A DNA stretch of 6,764 bases. Origin: Synergistaceae bacterium. Its GTDB lineage: Bacteria; Synergistota; Synergistia; Synergistales; Aminobacteriaceae. The notes beneath the pieces are model-generated. The model was not told where the DNA came from and ran no database searches. It saw only the letters and a list, made by a program, of their open reading frames with translations. Position numbers and translations under genes: made by a program. The stretch spans positions 1 to 6,764 of the forward strand of contig JAFRSL010000173.1 in the NCBI GenBank assembly GCA_017427625.1, written 5' to 3'. Numbering within the stretch: position 1 is the stretch's first letter; each line of letters begins with the position of its first letter. Positions 5,211 to 6,764 of this stretch are shown piece by piece.

Positions 5211-6764
5211 TTAGCTGAACAACCTCCCAAAAAATCCCTTCTGCTTCGGTGCTGTTACTGTTTCTTCTTTCACTTCGGCTTTAGGGGATTCAGTCTTGAA
5301 TTTCGACAGGTCAACATTCCTCACATTTCCGCGTAAAGGCAGAATGCTCTTCGGGTTCACTGAGAGTTCGTCAACGCCCCACTTCAGGAAGTCTTCCGTA
5401 AGCGTCGGGTCAGCACCAAGTTCACCGCAGATTCCGACCCACGTGTTATGCCTGTGTCCTGCCTCGATTGTCTCACGAATGAGCCTGAGGACAGCGGGGT
5501 GATGAGTGTTTGCGAAAGGCTCAAGGCTCGCGCTCTGGCGGTCGATCGCACATGTATACTGAGTGAGGTCATTAGTTCCGAGTGAGAAGAAGTCAACCTC
5601 CTCCGCAAGCTCATCAGCGCACAAAGCGGCGGCGGGTGTCTCAATCATTATGCCGATCTCGTACTTTCCGATTGCCACGCCCTCAGCCTCAAGTTCCTTC
5701 TTGCACTCGTTGAGGATTTCCTTGCACTTCTGGACTTCCCAGCGGGAGATTATCATCGGGAACATTATTCCGAGATTACCGAACGCTGAAGCACTCAGCA
5801 ATGCCCTCAACTGACGCTTGAAGAAATCTGTCCTCGTTAGGCAGATTCTCACAGCCCTGAAACCGAGCGCGGGGTTTTCCTCTTTTTCGAGGTTCATGTA
5901 GTCGATCGTCTTGTCCGCGCCGATGTCGCAAGTCCTTATGATTACCAGACGCGGGGAAAGTCCTTCGAGTACCTGCTTGTAGGCGGCAAACTGTGCATCT
6001 TCTGTGGGGTCAGTCTTGCTGTTGAGGTAGACGAACTCAGAGCGGAAAAGTCCAACGCCTTCTGCGTCATTTTCGATTACGGCCTTGATGTCCTTAGGGC
6101 CGCCGATGTTGGCATAAAGTCTTACCTTCCTGCCGTCCTTCGTAACACTGGGCTGACCCTTGAGCTTCTGCAGCTCCTCTTCCTTGCGCTTGTCCTCAGC
6201 CTGCTTTGCTGAAAGCTCGTCAATAATCTTCTGTTCCGGCTCGATGTAGATGCAGGAGTTGTAACCGTCAAGAATTGCGAACTTTCCGTCCCAGTCGTCA
6301 GCAATATCGTGGCACTGAATCAGTGTCGGCCAGTTCATGCTACGGGCGAGGATTGCTGTGTGGCTGTTCGAGCTTCCGAGACGTGTAACGAGTCCGAGAA
6401 GAAGTGATTTGTCGAGCTTTACGGTTTCGGAGGGGGCTAGGTCTTCCGCAACGAGGATCGCAGGCTCTGTCCCCTGAAGGCTTGAAGTGTCCGCGCCGAA
6501 AAGCACATCGAGCATTGAGTTCTTGAGGTCGATAACGTCCGCGCTCCTTGCACGGAAATACTCGTCCTCCATCTCGCTGAACTGACGTGCTGCTTCGTCG
6601 AAAGCCTCACGCACAGCATATTCCGCCGTATGACCTTCAGCCATAATTTCCTTGCATGGGTCAATGAGGGTGTCTTCGTCGTCAAGCATCATAGCATGAG
6701 CCTCGAAGATTCCGGCGGTGTCCTTGTGTCCTGCCTTCATCTCCTTGTCATAGAGAGCGTTCTG
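5211..6764 (-). CDS. ptsI: PTS enzyme I, phosphoenolpyruvate-protein phosphotransferase (N-terminus outside window)
   Basis: Enzyme I takes phosphate from phosphoenolpyruvate onto a histidine and passes it to HPr, starting the PTS phosphorelay. The frame is open to the window edge, giving 517 visible residues. By alignment with E. coli about 54 residues are missing, so the ATG at 6740 is internal. Counting from that methionine: the HPr-binding helical region (to about 85); the swivel domain with phospho-acceptor H127 in S-N-S-H-T-A-I-L-A-R; a helical linker (about 165-195); and the PEP-binding barrel with G-L-F-R-S-E-F (230-236), R-T-C-D-I-G (269-274), G-F-R-A-V-R (293-298), I-M-F-P-M-I (325-330), the signature S-L-G-T-N-D-L-T-Q-Y (386-395) and active-site C438 in G-I-C-G-E-L. 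The usual G-G-R-T-S-H is G-S-S-N-S-H here, a variant I associate with clostridial enzymes. No catalytic residue is missing. After the usual end (about 475) a charged tail of some 25 residues leads to a terminal G-F-F-G-R-L-F-S. The fructokinase follows after 1 nt. Confidence 0.96.
   Translation of the reverse strand, partial: QNALYDKEMKAGHKDTAGIFEAHAMMLDDEDTLIDPCKEIMAEGHTAEYAVREAFDEAARQFSEMEDEYFRARSADVIDLKNSMLDVLFGADTSSLQGTEPAILVAEDLAPSETVKLDKSLLLGLVTRLGSSNSHTAILARSMNWPTLIQCHDIADDWDGKFAILDGYNSCIYIEPEQKIIDELSAKQAEDKRKEEELQKLKGQPSVTKDGRKVRLYANIGGPKDIKAVIENDAEGVGLFRSEFVYLNSKTDPTEDAQFAAYKQVLEGLSPRLVIIRTCDIGADKTIDYMNLEKEENPALGFRAVRICLTRTDFFKRQLRALLSASAFGNLGIMFPMIISRWEVQKCKEILNECKKELEAEGVAIGKYEIGIMIETPAAALCADELAEEVDFFSLGTNDLTQYTCAIDRQSASLEPFANTHHPAVLRLIRETIEAGHRHNTWVGICGELGADPTLTEDFLKWGVDELSVNPKSILPLRGNVRNVDLSKFKTESPKAEVKEETVTAPKQKGFFGRLFS
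5222..5228 (-). promoter_or_regulatory. Ribosome binding site deciding the fructokinase start
   Basis: On the minus strand GGGAGGT lies inside the last codons of the enzyme I gene, about 13 nt before the ATG at 5209. It is the only strong Shine-Dalgarno match nearby. Because it directly follows the alternative TTG at 5230, it supports the shorter start and argues for reinitiation coupled to enzyme I translation. Confidence 0.65.

Noticed and set aside
5563..5814. 83-codon plus-strand open frame opposite ptsI
   Set aside because: Antisense shadow over conserved enzyme I motifs.
5211..6764. Altered swivel-domain motif G-S-S-N-S-H in enzyme I as a sign of inactivity
   Set aside because: The phospho-acceptor His and following A-R-S are intact, and similar S-x-N-S-H forms occur, as far as I recall, in normal clostridial enzyme I proteins.
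1..6764. tRNA/rRNA genes, CRISPR arrays, insertion-sequence ends, phage or toxin-antitoxin genes
   Set aside because: Looked for on both strands by eye; coding density is high and no matching structure or regularly spaced repeats were found.

Overview
The window reads as bacterial chromosome, slightly GC-rich by eye. It holds six protein-coding genes and no sign of mobile DNA, phage, CRISPR or RNA genes. Five of the six lie on the minus strand and read right to left. They form two tightly packed groups: a PTS enzyme I / fructokinase pair (6764 to 4307) and a four-gene group cheW – N-acetylmuramoyl-L-alanine amidase – GerMN membrane protein – RdgB-type ITP/XTP pyrophosphatase (4198 to 342). 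The sixth is the 3' end of a plus-strand gene at the left edge, whose product ends in a BACON-like beta-sandwich domain. It converges on rdgB across a strong, probably bidirectional terminator at 279-315.

Right part (4307-6764): enzyme I of the phosphotransferase system, lacking roughly its first 54 residues at the window edge, is followed after 1 nt by a ROK-family fructokinase close to the Bacillus YdhR/GmuE type. Together they suggest sugar uptake and entry into glycolysis. HPr and the sugar-specific EII proteins are not visible. Enzyme I carries a charged C-terminal tail ending in a short Phe-rich motif, which is unusual for the family.

Middle to left part (342-4198): gaps of 3, 12 and 2 nt, with ribosome binding sites placed in or next to the end of the preceding gene, argue for one transcript. 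It would encode a CheW chemotaxis scaffold, a secreted multidomain peptidoglycan amidase (copper-amine-oxidase-like N-domain, AMIN, Amidase_3), a single-pass membrane protein with an extracytoplasmic GerMN domain, and a nucleotide-pool cleaning enzyme. The only sizeable same-strand gap (4199-4306) contains a GC-rich hairpin and possibly a weak promoter.

Organism: the sequence alone does not fix this. An amidase–GerMN–HAM1 gene order, CheW (motility), an AMIN-type amidase and clostridial-type enzyme I motifs suggest an anaerobic diderm such as Synergistota or a relative of the clostridia, possibly from a gut. This is inference from memory of gene neighbourhoods. Every gene belongs to a known family. 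I see no convincing undescribed system; the points worth a second look are the enzyme I tail, CheW sharing a transcript with cell-wall genes, and the truncated BACON protein.
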